64,000 nt of DNA from Camellia lanceoleosa (taxonomy: Eukaryota; Streptophyta; Magnoliopsida; Ericales; Theaceae), in NCBI GenBank assembly GCA_025200525.1, contig CM045761.1, positions 101,966,182-102,030,181 of the forward strand, read 5' to 3'. Below are positions 31,801 to 43,877 of the stretch, in pieces; the first letter of the stretch is position 1, and the number at the start of each line of letters is the position of its first letter. The position numbers and the translations under genes are program-made. Under the pieces are notes generated by a model, which was not told the origin of the DNA, searched no databases, and worked only from the letters and a program-made list of their open reading frames with translations.

Positions 31801-34800
31801 TCACCTCCTCAATCCACAATTAGTGCCCTGATCGGAACCCCAATTTGTCCGAAATTGCAAAATTTGAGACCTTCCCAGTGCTTGTTGATCTAAATCAACT
31901 CTTTTTTCGGATTAAATAGAACATTTTGATCGAATCAATTTTTTTTTGGACTGAATCAACTCTTTTTTTGCTTTCATGACAAAACAAATGGACAGAAAGA
32001 GGCAAATTGACCTCAACGAGTAAGAGAGATGAGAGGCTACTCTACTCCTTGCCGAAGGTGTTGCAGCCACCGGCCGTTGAACACTGCCGATTGCTGATCA
32101 CCACACAGAGAGAGAGAGAGAGATGAGAGAGCAAGAGAACGAGAGTGAGTGAGAGGAAAGGCTGCTGAGATAAGAGAAGATTAGGGTTTGGAAGCAAAAA
32201 ATCTAATCTAATCTAATCTGACAGTCCAGAATTTAAAATATATATATATTTGTATGAAGTGCAGGCGGGTGCAGGTAAAACCCGCGACCCACCTGCAACT
32301 CGTAAATAGTCATATCTTGAACCACGTCCGACCGTAGTGAACCCTTGAAACCACCCAAACAAGTGTAGGTCCGATCAGGTAGGGCGGTTTTCGTGAGTCG
32401 GATAACCCTATGCCCAACCCTAAAACCTTTGGATGTGTGTTCAACACGTGTTGAGAAGTGTCCGATAAGTATTGGTGTCCAATACAAACATGCCACCTAT
32501 TTTAAAGTGTTAGTTTATAATTAAAACTAATAAAACACCTTTGAATGTGTGTTCGACACGTGTTGAGAAGTGTCGGATGAGTATTGGTGTTCAACACGAA
32601 CAAGCTACCTATTTTAAAGTGTTTGTTCTGCATAAACTAAGATACTCATGAGGGTTTAAGTAAAAAGTCATCCTACCATAGAAATAACTTCCTGCCTTGT
32701 AACAGAACAAAGCACTTTTGCATCTAGGCTAAATTAGACCATTGGCCTGGCTTGGTGCTAGGTACATTGGCTATAGGCTGAGGCCTAGAATTGTGGGCCA
32801 TTGTACTTAGGCTTAGAATTGTAGCCATCTATCCCCAGGCTTGACCTTCAACTTGTCACTTGTAAACATTTTAAGGCTCAATTGTCATCAACTAAATTTC
32901 CAAACTAGACTCCTGCTTTAAAATTTAAATCACTTCCATGATTTTCTATGTTCTTTAAATTTTCCTTTCTTGGATCAGATGTTCTACATCAGTATTTTAC
33001 ATTGGCATAATTCTTGTCTAACAAACTCTATTTTTAAAATGAAAATCAATAGAGATAGTTAAAGCTTTATCTCAAATTTACAGATTGTGATCAATTTGTT
33101 GAAAGACGTAATAGAAAGCTGACATCTTGAGGAAAAAAGGATATCTCCGAAGAGGCAAAAGGAAAATGGCTTCCTATTCATTCTAGTAATAAACACATAC
33201 CTCATATTTATTCCTATGTCAACAGCAAGGAGATAAAAAAAGATTCAGAGGGATTTTACCATTAGGGGTTGAATAAAATGGTACTGAAGGATCTAAATTG
33301 CCAAGAAGGGAAAGGTGCTTAAACCATCCTGATAAGAATACGGCCAGCAGATTTGGGATCAGAAAGGAGATAGGTAAACTGTCAATAATATTGGTGTTCC
33401 AATATGACATCAAGAAGAAAGTTCAAGCATTGTCCAGCTCAAATCATAGATTTTTGCACAATGTAATAGGATACACCCTTAGTTTTTGTATTCATAATAA
33501 ATGGGAAACTGTATGAAAAATGTTTAAGCCTTAGACGAAGTTTTGCATCAGAATTAATGACCATTTCCATAAAATATTTAGTAGTTTTTCATTCCTCATT
33601 GGGATTTCATCATTGGGATGCCCCAGTAAAGTCAATCTTCGAGCAATTTTCAAAAATCTGTATTTGAAAGCTTAATTTGAAATCTTTGAAGGGTTTAACT
33701 TTCAATAAAAATATAATCTCTTTTTCCTACTTGTTCTTCTTGTTGGGATCATTTCTTTTCTTTGCACTTCTCTGTTGATGTCAGTTTAGTGTTTTATCAA
33801 AATATATAAAAACAAACACATGCATTAATACTTTCATATCTAGCATTAAAATTAGTGTTTTATTCAAACAAATTTTGCAAACCATAAGAACTCAATGTAC
33901 TAATCCATCAGTAACTTTAGAGAAACTTTCATAATGTTATCAAGTTTTCCAACAATTGAAACTATAAAATATAACATATACTTGTGTTACTATAACATAA
34001 CTATTGTTCTAAAAAACCACCAAACAATCAATACAAGGTCAAACACACAACATAATGATTTTGAATCATAATTCATTGATGGAAAGAAGATTTTCCAAGT
34101 GCCTTCAAATAAATATCTTCTATATGTTACCAATTCTCCTTACCATTAGATTCTAAATATAGATAATTTATTTTTTGTCCAAGGGGGAGAAAAATCCCAA
34201 CACAAAAAGACAGTAACCTGTAAATGACTTTATTCAACTTTTAACAACCTTCAAGACTATAATAATAAATGAATTTAACAACTTGCTATTTATAAAGAAT
34301 TGTCAAAAAAATATATGCATCATGTGTCATATGATGTGTCAAAATTACTATTGTTTTGAATGTCATAACTGTCCAATTGTATCTTTCACTTTTTATCAGG
34401 TACTCAATGATGTTGAGAAAAAATAAGTTAGGACACTAATGCAGTGACATGACCTATCACAAAGTCGCAAAAACAGAGTGGAAGACTACATAACAATTTC
34501 TCATGGCATATAGAGAATACGAGAAGGCGATCATATGTGGACAAGTGTTAAAAGGACTCGTTTAGTGCTATTCTAACATTTATAAGACAACAAAGGAAAG
34601 ACAGGCTCTATTTTGATTATAGAAAGAGTAGTTGGGTTGGGTGTCCCATGGGGGCAAGGCATCCATTAGACAAAGATGTTACATGTGATCTGTTTGGTGG
34701 GTTTAGAATTGAGTTCCCTGTGATCACAACTAGAACTACACAAACACATATGGACCTGATGTGCTAGGAACTCAATGCCCTTGTGTTCACCTTCAACCAT

Positions 34801-37800
34801 GTTAAATATCCAACAAAATAGACATAGGTTGCGTTTGGTTTAGTTTTAGAATCATGATTTGAGAATGGAGTTGTGTTTTGAGTTTATAAGTTGTTGAATC
34901 ATGATTTGAAAAGAGAAAATTTGTTTGATTATGAGTTTTGAAAACAGTTTTGAATTGAGTTTTGAAATTTTGAAATGAGTTTTAAAATAAGAAAAGTTGT
35001 TTAGTTATGAGTTTTGAAAATAGTTTTCAAAACTTAATTCAAAAACTTATAACTCACAATCAAACACACAACTCAAAACTCTATTGAAAATTCTATTCAA
35101 AACTCATAACCGAACTCTTTTTAAAATTCAATTCAAAAAAATTATTATTGAAAAAAAAAATTATTTAAAAAATCAAAAAATTCAGAAAATATTTTTTTTA
35201 TTTAAAATATTAAAAAAAATATTATTTTTTGTTAAAAAAAATATGCTTCTAGTGCTTTAAAATTACTTTTGATTGTATATTTGACTAGAAATTTTTTTTT
35301 AAATTGTTTTGTTTAAAAATATTATTTTATTTTTTAAAAATTACTGTGACAAATTAATTATTATTTTAATTTTTTTTTTGTTAATTTTAAATAAATGGCC
35401 AAATAATTTGTCATTTTGGTCTTAAAAAAAAATCTATATTTAAAAAATATTAAAAACAAATATAATTTTCTTTTTTCCAAATAACAAGCAGCAATTGCCA
35501 AAAAAAAAAAAAACACTATTCCGGTCAACCAGCCGACTGTTCAAGGAGGATGTCCAAGCAGACGACTGGGTAGACCCAAAAATTCAAAAACTGTCCAAGA
35601 GGATATCCGGGCGGACGACCAGATAGACCCAAAAATTCAAAAACTCTCTGGTTTACCAAACATGTTTTCAAATGTGTCTTAAAATGTAATTTGGAATCAT
35701 ATTTTGAAAACCATAATCAAACAGAGGATTGAAATATGAGGGTGGAATCATGATTTGAGAATAGAACCAAACAAAGCCATAGAGTATTTAAGATTACATT
35801 CTTCTCATAATATGCGATAATGCAACTCTAAATGATTTCTCCCAAACCCAGACAATAGGTAATTTATAAGACAAACACCAAGATTTTATCATCTCCTCCT
35901 GCATTATCATCATATCATAACATGTGGGGACTATGAAGCCATAAAATCACTTTTTAAATATTTACTGACATACAACTACGGTGCTGCCCAACCTAGTGCA
36001 ATGTTGTCTAAATCATTGATTTTAAACTTTTGTTAATTCAATCATCAGCTTGTAGTGATTTTTGGATTTCTTATAGAAATTTTGTGTACACTATCACCAC
36101 ATTATCCACCAAGTTGCTATCTCTAAATAGAAGAAAAAAAAAATACATTAGTATGCTTTAAAGTCTTGCATCGTTTTAGTACCACCTTTAGAAATATTGA
36201 AAAGAGAAAACGAAGAAGAAGAAAGTGAACTGACCTTATTTAAGTAATTCAACTGAGTGATTATACACGTAAGTGCTACCATTGCGAAAACCCATGTTTG
36301 GAAGTGTGCTACCTGGCTTGAACCCTCCAATGTGAGCTTTATGGCAATCCCTATTGCTTTTATACTCATAACCTGCAAAAGAACACCAAGAAAGCTCTGT
36401 ATCACAACTGTCACACAATTGCTAAAGTGGGAATAAAATTTAAATTTAAGAATAAAAACAAATTTGTATAATGAGCAAGTGTTCTACATGGTCACATAAG
36501 AATTAAAAGAAAAAAATCTTAGATTTAGAAGAGGGAAAAGAAAAGGAAATGTTCCCCTATTTTCTTATGATAAATAAAAAATAAAATGATGCCTAAGATT
36601 TTCAATTCCATTTTATTTTTATTTTTTTTTAACAAGACTACATCACATAGTTGGGAGAGATGGGCACTCTAATGTGCAAAGTAGCACATACACTTCTAAG
36701 AAGCCCTATCCTTACCAGACATTAGCAATACTCAAAATGCCTAGAAATATGTCCAACACTTTTGGGTGTGTCCGGATGTAAAAATGAACTTTCATAATTT
36801 CATATGCTTTAAAGACATTCTCTAACACTCCTCAACAGGACCTATGTGACAAATGTGTCATTAAGTGTGAGTCTAACATCCTCAAGAATGCGGCTCACAC
36901 CCCATATGTTCCTTAAAACATTTATGAAGAAGACATCATACATATGATGAATACAAAGTATGCAATAAGACAATTACAACATAGGAAAAACACATAATAA
37001 TCAAAAAAATTTTAAATGTAAAAATCAAGCATTAGTTATGCATTATTTGTGGATCTTCTTATTTCATGTTTTACAAATGAAAAATACTTCAAGGTCAATG
37101 GAGGCTAATGCACTATCTCAAGGTGAATATGGATTTTTCTTAATTGAGTTTCTCCTTTCACTTACAGCCAAGCCCCACTTAGAATGGCTATTGGACAACA
37201 ACAAGGTTGGCAATTACCTCATAATTAGATAATTAATCCAATCATAATTTCATTATACATTACAAATAAGAATATATATATATATATATATAAATACATC
37301 AATGCATGCACTGTCTATGCTATGCCAATGTGTTTATGTCATGTCATATCCGCATCCTGTGTCCGTGTCTAAGTTAAATAACTGGCACAAATGGTTTCCT
37401 GAGGGAAAGATATAGGAAGGCATGGGATGCAACTCCTTTACATTTGATGTGGTTCATGTGGAAAGAGAGGAATATGATATCTTTTGATGAAATGGAGTGC
37501 TCTATTAATGCCTTGAAGTGAATGGTGCAGCCTGCAGGTGTCCTTCTCGTTGTATACTTTTGTAGAGTTTTTGGGAGATTTGTACATCCTATAGATATAT
37601 AGGAATAGAAGTTTTTTGGTATAGTCCTTTCTATATTTTGTGTACAAGGTTGCACCCCATCTAACATTTTTCTTTAATATACTTATTTATACATTGTTGG
37701 GCCCATGTCCCACCATCTTAAGCTTTTGGCACAATTGGTTGCTTAACATGGTATCAGAACTTAGGTTGGGGAAACAATCTCCATGAGCATGGTGTCAAGA

Positions 37801-40800
37801 ATGTCCTATCATCTTACTTCTGTGTCTCTATCTCTCTCTTGTAACATCACATTCTTGGCCTCTTCATCAACTTGATGTCAAGAATGCGTTTCTTCATGAG
37901 AATCTTTTTGAGACAATTTAGATGACTCATCCACCCGATTTTCGAGCTAAGGGAAAGTATTTAGGGAAGGTTTGCTGGTTACGCAAATCTTTGCATGATC
38001 TGAAACAATCTTCACAAGCATGGTTTGGTCACTTCAGTTCTATCATCATCTCCATGGGCTTTGTTCAGTGCCACTCAGATCATACTTGTTTCATCTGTCG
38101 TAATTCTGCAGGTCAGTGTATCATCTTGTTGGTTTATGTGGATGGGATTATTCTCACAAGCAATGACTCTGTCAGCATTGGTCAAGTAAAGGACTTGAAC
38201 CAAACTTTTGATATTAAGGATCTGAGATGTTTCCAATATTTTCTAAGAATTGACGTGGCTCACTCAAGATAGGGGATTTCCTTATCTCAAAAGAAGTACA
38301 CTCATGACTTGCTTAAGGTTACTAGTATGTTAGGGTGTAAACCTCCTTCTACTCCTATGAATCCTAATGTCAAGCTTACATCAGAGTCTGGTAAGTTGCT
38401 GGATTATCTAGGCACATATCAGCGTCTTGTTGGCTGTCTCATATATTTGACCAACACTAGGCCTAACTTGACATTTGCAGTTAGTGTTGTGAGTCAGTTT
38501 ATGCATGCACCCCATACAGAGCACCTTGACACGGTTCATCACATTTTGAGGTATTTGAAGACTTCTCTTGACTTAGGATTGTTCTTCACAAATGGCCCTT
38601 AATCTGAGCTCTCCTGTTTCATTGATGCTAACTATGCAGGATCTAAGACTGATCGGCGTTCTACTTTTAGCTTTTGTACTTTCTATGGTGATCATCTTAT
38701 ATCATGGAAAAGTAAGAAGTAGGCAGTTGTTTCTAGGTCTTCTACAGAGGCTAAGTATCAAGCTATGGCACAGCGAACATGTGAGATTCCATGGCTTCAT
38801 TCTATTATGAGAAAGTTGGATATTGAGGAGACTACTCCTTCCTCTTTATTTTGTGACAACAAATCTGCCATTATGTTGTCCTCTAATTCTGTGCTTCATG
38901 AGCGTACCAAGCATATCGAGGTCAATATACATGTTATTAGAGAAAAGGTTCGGACTGATATTGTGAGTTCATCCTTTGTCTCCTGTTCACAACAGTTTCT
39001 TGTTCATAACAGTTAGCAAACATGTTCACAAAGTCCGTGGGACCAACTTTGCTCCAATCATCCATTGCTAAACTACATTTGTTGAATGTCTTCATGCCAG
39101 CTTGAGGAGTGTTGAATTAGGAAATTAGAATATTTCTTTTATAGTAATATGTATAAAATTCGTGATTATATGAATAACGAATTTAGTGCCTTAATAGTTT
39201 TATTTCTTTGTTTGTAATATGGATTCATTATATATACATAGCTCTACCTCATTCAAAGGGGAAAAAAATGGCTGCCCATTGATGACAAAGTAGGACGAAC
39301 AACTTGAATGTCTTCAATGTCCTCTTAGAGAAAAAAGAAATTTGTCTAGTGTCCAAATAGATCTGCATGGAAGCCTATTATTCTTGCTAAAAGAAATAGG
39401 CAGCCCTTTGAATGAGGTAGAGCCATGTATATACAATGAATCCATATTACAAACAAGGAAATAAAACTATTAAGGCACTAAATCCGTTATTCATACAATC
39501 ACGGATTATAAACAAAATATTCTAATTTCCTAATTCAACAGGTCTTGGGTTAAAGTTTCTCCTTTTATATTTGGTCCCTGTTTGCATTTTTTGTCTCTCA
39601 TTGACATTCTTTTTTCTCTCTATGTGTGGATGTTTGCATCACATACAAGACAAGTTGCACAGGAGTAAGGGTGTTAGATAACTTAATATACATTGTACTT
39701 TGGCTGCTTTAATCAAATTATATTCAACTTTATTTTTAATTTCATTTTTTTGATGTGTTTTTTTTAGCTTGGCTTTATAACTTATTTATTTTGGAAAAAA
39801 AAAAAAATTATTTTATTGAGTGGGAGGGAGGCTTTAGAATAAAAATTATAAAAAGAAAAAAATGAAAGTTATAAAATATATAATATTGTCGCTTAGTATA
39901 AGCTATAAGCAGTTTCTCACAGCTCTACCAAACAACACTTTGTTAGGCCCATTTCCTATCAGCTTAAGCTTTTGGGACACGCTCAAGTGAAAAACTGGAT
40001 GTTAAGTGGCCCACTGGGCCTTGAGCTATTTTTGTATGATTTTCCGTCAGGGTCTGGCCCTTGCCTACAGTAAATTTTTATGGGGGTTACTAAATGGGAG
40101 AAGGGGGGATTTGAAGAATACAAGGATACTTACCGTCAAAGATCCAATTACTGAACATATGCCAACATAAACCATTATGTTTGTCTGCCCATAGCGTGGT
40201 TCACAGTACAACACTAGCACCAACACCACAGCTGCTGCTGAGGCTGTATACAAAAGAAAAGCTGGAAAAAACAAAACAAAACAAATCAAATCAAAAGTAT
40301 CAAGAGAAATAAACTAGAAATAGTAATCAAATAAATAGCAATTGAAATACATCAATTTACCTGGTTGTGTTGCTAATTCCCAGATTTCTTCCACCGAACT
40401 TATACTGTGTTCAGTTGGTGCATGAAGTACAATCACGGTAGACCCAACTACGCACAAAACACACCCTAGTATGCCCATTTTTTGCAATTTCTCCTTTAAT
40501 AAGAAGTGTGCAAGAACAGCACTGACAATGAAATAAACATAAGCCCACATTGTGTAATGCTTCAAATGCTCATTAAAACTGAAAATATGGACCTATCAAA
40601 AACAAGAATATTTCAGGTTTACCTAACAATTATACTTAATGCTCCAAGTGGTGTAACAAGCACAGCAGGAGCATAAATGTAAGCAATAAAATTGGCTAAC
40701 TCTCCAATAATCACTGCCAAAATTGAAGAAAATAGAGTTTAACACTCTTTTAGAACCAACAGCTAAACACAATATTTTAGAAATTTCAGCAATGCAAGAC

Positions 40801-43510
40801 TTACTAGTGACCATGCCAATCCACCAAAGGGGCTGCAGCAAATAACCATATCCTCCTGAATCTTCATTTAAGAAACAATTCACCATTACAAAAAAATCAA
40901 ATGAATATATATGAATTAGACAAGGTTTGAAAAGTCCTTGGGGATTGGTTTCCCACGGAGACTTCCCATGTTAGGTTGAACTAAGTGATGGGCACATTGA
41001 GAAAATATGTACTTTTTAGTATCAAGGTCTTGAAAAGCAAATTGAACTAAAAGCAAATATGTACTTTCGTTGCATCACCTTGATGCTTTTCTAATTAAAT
41101 TTGGTTATTTATAAAAATAAAAAATAAAAAATAAAAATAAAAAAAGCAAATTGAACTAATATTTTAGCATTTAAGACTTAGGAATGTGTATGAAAATTTT
41201 ATGGAGTGACACAAACTCCCTAACAAGTTCAGAGAAATTAAAACTCATTAAATTGATTATTTTGTATGTATAGATAATGTGCACTACCAATATACCAAGA
41301 ACGCCTCCTATAATTTGCAAGACTTTACCTCAATGTTTTCATCATCAGTTATCCTTTTTACAAGTCCTACTGACTACTCATTGACTTATGACAAATTAAA
41401 GAATTAAATGTACCATATTAAAATTTCCCATTGTTATTAATCATGGTTCCCAATTTCCACAACTAAGACCTATGTAACATGGACTCAAGAACAAGGATTG
41501 GGCGAGAGTGTGAGTGTGGGTGTGGGTGCTAGTGCATGTCTAAGCATTAAATCTTCATAAATCTAAATCTTATGACATGTATCCAAAACTTGAATATCAG
41601 TACAAAAATGTGTCGTGAACACTTATATATATTGCATATTAATTAATAATCTCATATAAGATGTTGTAAATTACGTATAAATTTAAAAAGAATTTAAGGA
41701 AAATAAATTTCTTTCTCTCATCCATGCGAAAGGCTATAATGTTTCTTTATTAAAAAATGTGAGTTTCTTCTTCAAATATCGTAAAAAAAATAGAGTATCC
41801 AAATATCTAAATTGGGTATGAGTGTGGAACACATATCCCAACACCCTCATCATTGTCAAATCCGGTAGACACGGGTACTTTGAGAGAAATAGAAGAGTGT
41901 GGAACAATGTTTTAAAAGGCGCGCCCCTAAGCGCAAGGCACAACAAGGCACAGCCTTGCACTTCAAACAAGTCGAGGCGAGGTGCAATACGCAAGGCGCA
42001 ACTTAGGCATTAAGGCGAGGGATTCTTTTCGAGGCGCGAGATGTGAGGCGTGGGCTTCATGGGCTTTACCTATTTTTCAACTCCAACTGTTGATTGAGTG
42101 CTTTTTTTGTGGGCATACCCATAGCGAATCAAAACTCTTCAATATAAAATAACCAAACATAGTCAAAAGAGAACAGGAAAAAAAAAAACCCTAGGTAGAG
42201 CAGATTAAAAAAAGCGATCAGAAAGTGAGAAGACAGCACGACTTAGGCTTCTTCTTCAGGTTCTTCTCTTCTTCTTCACTAGTTCTCTTTTTCTCTTCTT
42301 CAATAGGTTCTCTTGGTTGGGTTATCTCTCTGCCTCTGTTTTTTCTTCCTTCTTCTTTCTTCTCTTCTTCGATGGGTTCTCTTCGTTGGGTTTGCCTTGA
42401 TTTTTCCTTTCTTTATTTTTCTTCTCTTCTTTTTTTCTTATTTTATTTTATTCTTCTCTTCTTCTCCTACTTCTTTGTCGGGTTATCTCTATATTTTTTC
42501 TTCTTTGTTATACTTGTAAAGTTGTGCATGCAAAAAAGTTGGCTTGTTTCTCCTCTGTTTCTTTTAATGCAACCAATGCTGGATATTATATTTCTAATAT
42601 TTAGAAGATTGAATGTTATGTTTATCAATTATTTGAAATGGTGAAACTTGCTTTATGATTTTTGAAATTCTATATATATTTGTTATGTTCAAAAGTTTGC
42701 CTATTTTATTTTTTTGCTTTCCTTCTACTACGCGCCTCGTTTTGGTCAGGCATGCGCCTTGCGCTTAGGTTATAGGAGACCTTATCGCCTCAATGCACCT
42801 AGAGCCTTTTAAATCACTGGTGTGAAAGATAGCTCTCGTCCATGTCAGAGGCTATAAACTTTGCTTCACTACAATTGTAAGCTTCTTATTATAGAAGTAA
42901 AGGATTCAAGCTCGCATCCAATGGACACGGGCACTGGTAAGAATAGAAGAGTTCATATAACACTGCCCAATACCATGCCAAGCTGCTACTAATGTAGCTA
43001 CTAACCTATTTGGGGGGATAATTCCAAGTCAGATAGTAAACCCCCCCCCCCCCCCCCCCACCTCATTTTCATATAAGATCTTGCAACACATCCATCCTTC
43101 TACAACAACCAAAAAAACCCAACTACCCTCTAAACAATTTGTCTCTACCTTTCAAAATGCTACCTCCATTAATCCCACATACAAGAAGGCTAACAATGCA
43201 AACCCATTAATGCTACCTCCATTAATTCTAATTGTAATGAATTAACATAACCTCTTACAATGTGCATTATGTATAGTATGCAAAACAGAGGTACTGTATA
43301 AATTATGCATCCAATTAGCCAAACAAGAGCTGGAAAAATTAGGGATAGGGTTATAATTACCAATGAATCACAAAAATTTCGCTACTTACTGGCACGAGGG
43401 CCCGAAGCTCCAGCCCTCTGGAGACCCTTCTTCTTGATAATGAAGCTGGATCCGATGAAGGCGCTAGAAGCAACAGCAAGAATGAACCCTATCAAATTAT
43501 CAGTATACAT
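28840..43510 (-). CDS. NIPA-like magnesium transporter, nine exons
   Basis: Exons on the minus strand: 43510-43390, 40861-40805, 40713-40623, 40521-40361, 40261-40134, 36372-36235, 29945-29853, 29771-29654 and 28967-28840. All introns are GT-AG and the joined frame is 344 residues without a stop, the usual length for plant NIPA proteins (PF05653). The protein is almost entirely hydrophobic helices, about nine. Family landmarks include FIGSSFIIKKKGLQRAGASG (about 19-38), YIYAPAVLVTPLGAL (72-86), SAVLAHFLLKEKLQKMGILG (90-109), LNYLNKALDTFNTAVVSPIY (about 227-246) and GFITVLSGTMVLH (about 278-290). The C-terminal tail is hydrophilic (WKQKDDNDL). The family moves Mg2+ across plasma or endosomal membranes. 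Introns 1, 5 and 6 (2.5, 3.8 and 6.3 kb) are filled with transposon remnants, but coding sequence and splice sites look intact. The exact NIPA paralogue cannot be named. Confidence 0.93.
30021..31185. other. Intron 6 of the NIPA gene, left part, nothing recognised
   Basis: AT-rich intron sequence without a clear transposon boundary or reading frame. A word CAAGGTGC/AAGGTGCAAGC near 30320-30350 may be relict repeat sequence. Confidence 0.4.
31190..32424. mobile_element. Possible non-autonomous hAT-like element in intron 6
   Basis: The left end AGGGGTGCTCACGAATTGG and the reverse complement of the right end (AGGGTTGGGCATAGGGTTATC) are both hAT-style, with subterminal CGGGTT/ACCCGC motifs on both sides (31225-31275 and 32262-32292). 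The interior has a GA-rich leader (32105-32160) but no transposase. No 8-bp TSD was found, so the ends are uncertain. Confidence 0.4.
32425..32640. repeat. Two tandem copies, 112-base period
   Basis: ACCTTTGGATGTGTGTTC at 32425 recurs as ACCTTTGAATGTGTGTTC at 32537. Each copy contains the near-palindrome GTTCAACACGTGTTGAG and ends CTATTTTAAAGTGTT. Confidence 0.8.
32641..34820. other. Intron 6 of the NIPA gene, middle part
   Basis: No gene, RNA or clear element boundary recognised. The sequence is typical AT-rich intron. Short open frames near 33220-33520 have no family resemblance I can see. Confidence 0.4.
34827..35778. mobile_element. MITE-like element with imperfect inverted ends in intron 6
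   Basis: The left end GGTTGCGTTTGGTTTAG and the reverse complement of the right end (GGCTTTGTTTGGTTCTATTC) are inverted repeats with the GTTTGGTT style of Tourist/Harbinger or related MITEs. ATA flanks both sides. The interior is AT-rich with foldback words (TTTTGAAAATAGTTTTCAAAAC) and a duplicated GACCCAAAAATTCAAAAACT unit (35570-35645). No coding region. Confidence 0.55.
35779..36234. other. Intron 6 of the NIPA gene, right end
   Basis: Ordinary AT-rich intron sequence leading to the exon 6 donor site; nothing else seen. Confidence 0.4.
36373..37395. other. Intron 5 of the NIPA gene, left part
   Basis: AT-rich; a (TA)n run near 37271-37292. No gene. Confidence 0.4.
37399..37690 (+). mobile_element. 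LINE 3' end fragment
   Basis: The plus-strand frame 37414-37521 reads RKAWDATPLHLMWFMWKERN and continues to a TGA, matching the zf-RVT-type C-terminus of plant LINE ORF2 (L-W-W-ER-N pattern). After the stop comes a T-rich 3' UTR (to about 37690) of the usual LINE style. Only about 35 residues remain. It lies antisense to the NIPA gene in intron 5. Confidence 0.55.
37695..37760 (+). repeat. End of a Copia LTR with initiator-Met tRNA primer site
   Basis: TTGGGCCCATGTCCCACC, then GCTTAACA, is followed at 37749 by TGGTATCAGAAC, the standard plant Copia PBS. The LTR start is not clear. A related word (AGGCCCATTTCCTATCAGCTTAAGCTTTTGGGA) occurs near 39945, suggesting another fragment of the same LTR. 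Confidence 0.6.
37862..39020 (+). pseudogene. Copia reverse transcriptase and RNase H fragment
   Basis: The frame opens with HQLDVKNAFLHENLFETI, then a TAG at 37919-37921, then WLRKSLHDLKQSSQAWFGHF and the catalytic segment LLVYVDGIILTSND, in which the usual Y-V-D-D reads Y-V-D-G. After a stop near 38270 it goes on with LGTYQRLVGCLIYLTNTRPN and LDTVHHILRYLK. A TAA at about 38600 and frame changes precede the RNase H part (SRSSTEAKYQAMA, FCDNKSAIMLSSN, RTKHIEVNIHVIREKV). It covers only the C-terminal third of Pol, directly upstream of a Copia LTR at 39110. It is dead and lies antisense to the host gene in intron 5. Confidence 0.88.
39110..39270 (+). repeat. Copia 3' LTR (short), left arm of inverted pair
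   Basis: Starts TGTTGAATTAGGAAATTAG just after the Copia Pol remnant and pairs with 39404-39540 in reverse complement. Confidence 0.8.
39404..39540 (-). repeat. Inverted copy of the Copia LTR, right arm
   Basis: On the minus strand it starts TGTTGAATTAGGAAATTAG from 39540 and ends CATTCAAAGGGCTG. It is over 85 percent similar to 39110-39260 by eye, so the intron RNA could fold into a ~135-bp stem. Confidence 0.8.
39541..40060. other. Intron 5 of the NIPA gene, right part
   Basis: Contains a possible second Copia LTR fragment (about 39935-39985) and a poly(A) run; nothing else recognised. Confidence 0.4.
41911..42813. mobile_element. Non-autonomous element with TTTAAAAGGC ends in intron 1
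   Basis: TTTAAAAGGCGCGCC at 41911 faces GAGCCTTTTAAA ending at 42813. Both subterminal zones are rich in AAGCGCAAGGC/GCCTTGCGCTT and GGCG words, unlike the AT-rich intron. The interior has a long CTT/TTC-rich stretch (42240-42520). No transposase is seen. The family cannot be named firmly; hAT-type is a guess. It lies in intron 1 of the NIPA gene. Confidence 0.45.
43041..43059. repeat. Poly(C) run of 19
   Basis: A homopolymer run in intron 1 of the NIPA gene; length is likely variable or inexact in the assembly. Confidence 0.9.
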
Positions 43511-43760
43511 GACCGCGACAACAATTCTAGGGTTTTCTCACTGGGCAGTGGATTGTTCATCTGATGATGATTGTGGCGCAAAAAAACAAAAACCAAAGAA
43601 AATAGAGGCTCCCCAGTGTTGGACACTTTGAATCGAGCAATTTCCGATCTTAGATTTCAATTTCGATTCCTATGAATGAACATACATGTATATATATGTA
43701 TGTATGTCTACAATAATATATTATATATACCGTGGCAATGACTGATAGAAGGAAGGAAGG
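43511..43760 (-). promoter_or_regulatory. Likely promoter and 5' UTR of the NIPA gene
   Basis: Minus-strand sequence upstream of the ATG includes a TATA-like GTATATATAA (43730-43721), about 210 bases before the start codon, followed by an untranslated leader without an upstream ATG in the last 100 bases except possible short ones. Inferred from position only. Confidence 0.35.
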
Positions 43761-43877
43761 AACGCAATTGAAACCATCACCTGCCAGTCCAAGCTATACG
43801 GTCACTCTTCGTTGGCAGAGCATAATACACACCTTCTTTCCCTCGATGAGGGTGTTGCTGACTATCTTGTACACCCA

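Noticed and set aside
40065..40886. Separate small membrane-protein genes on the minus strand
   Set aside because: They are exons 2-5 of one NIPA gene: GT-AG junctions join them with phase kept.
42225..42644. A 139-codon phenylalanine/serine-rich plus-strand frame
   Set aside because: CTT/TTC-rich interior of a non-autonomous element inside the NIPA intron; no homology pattern and it is on the opposite strand to the gene.
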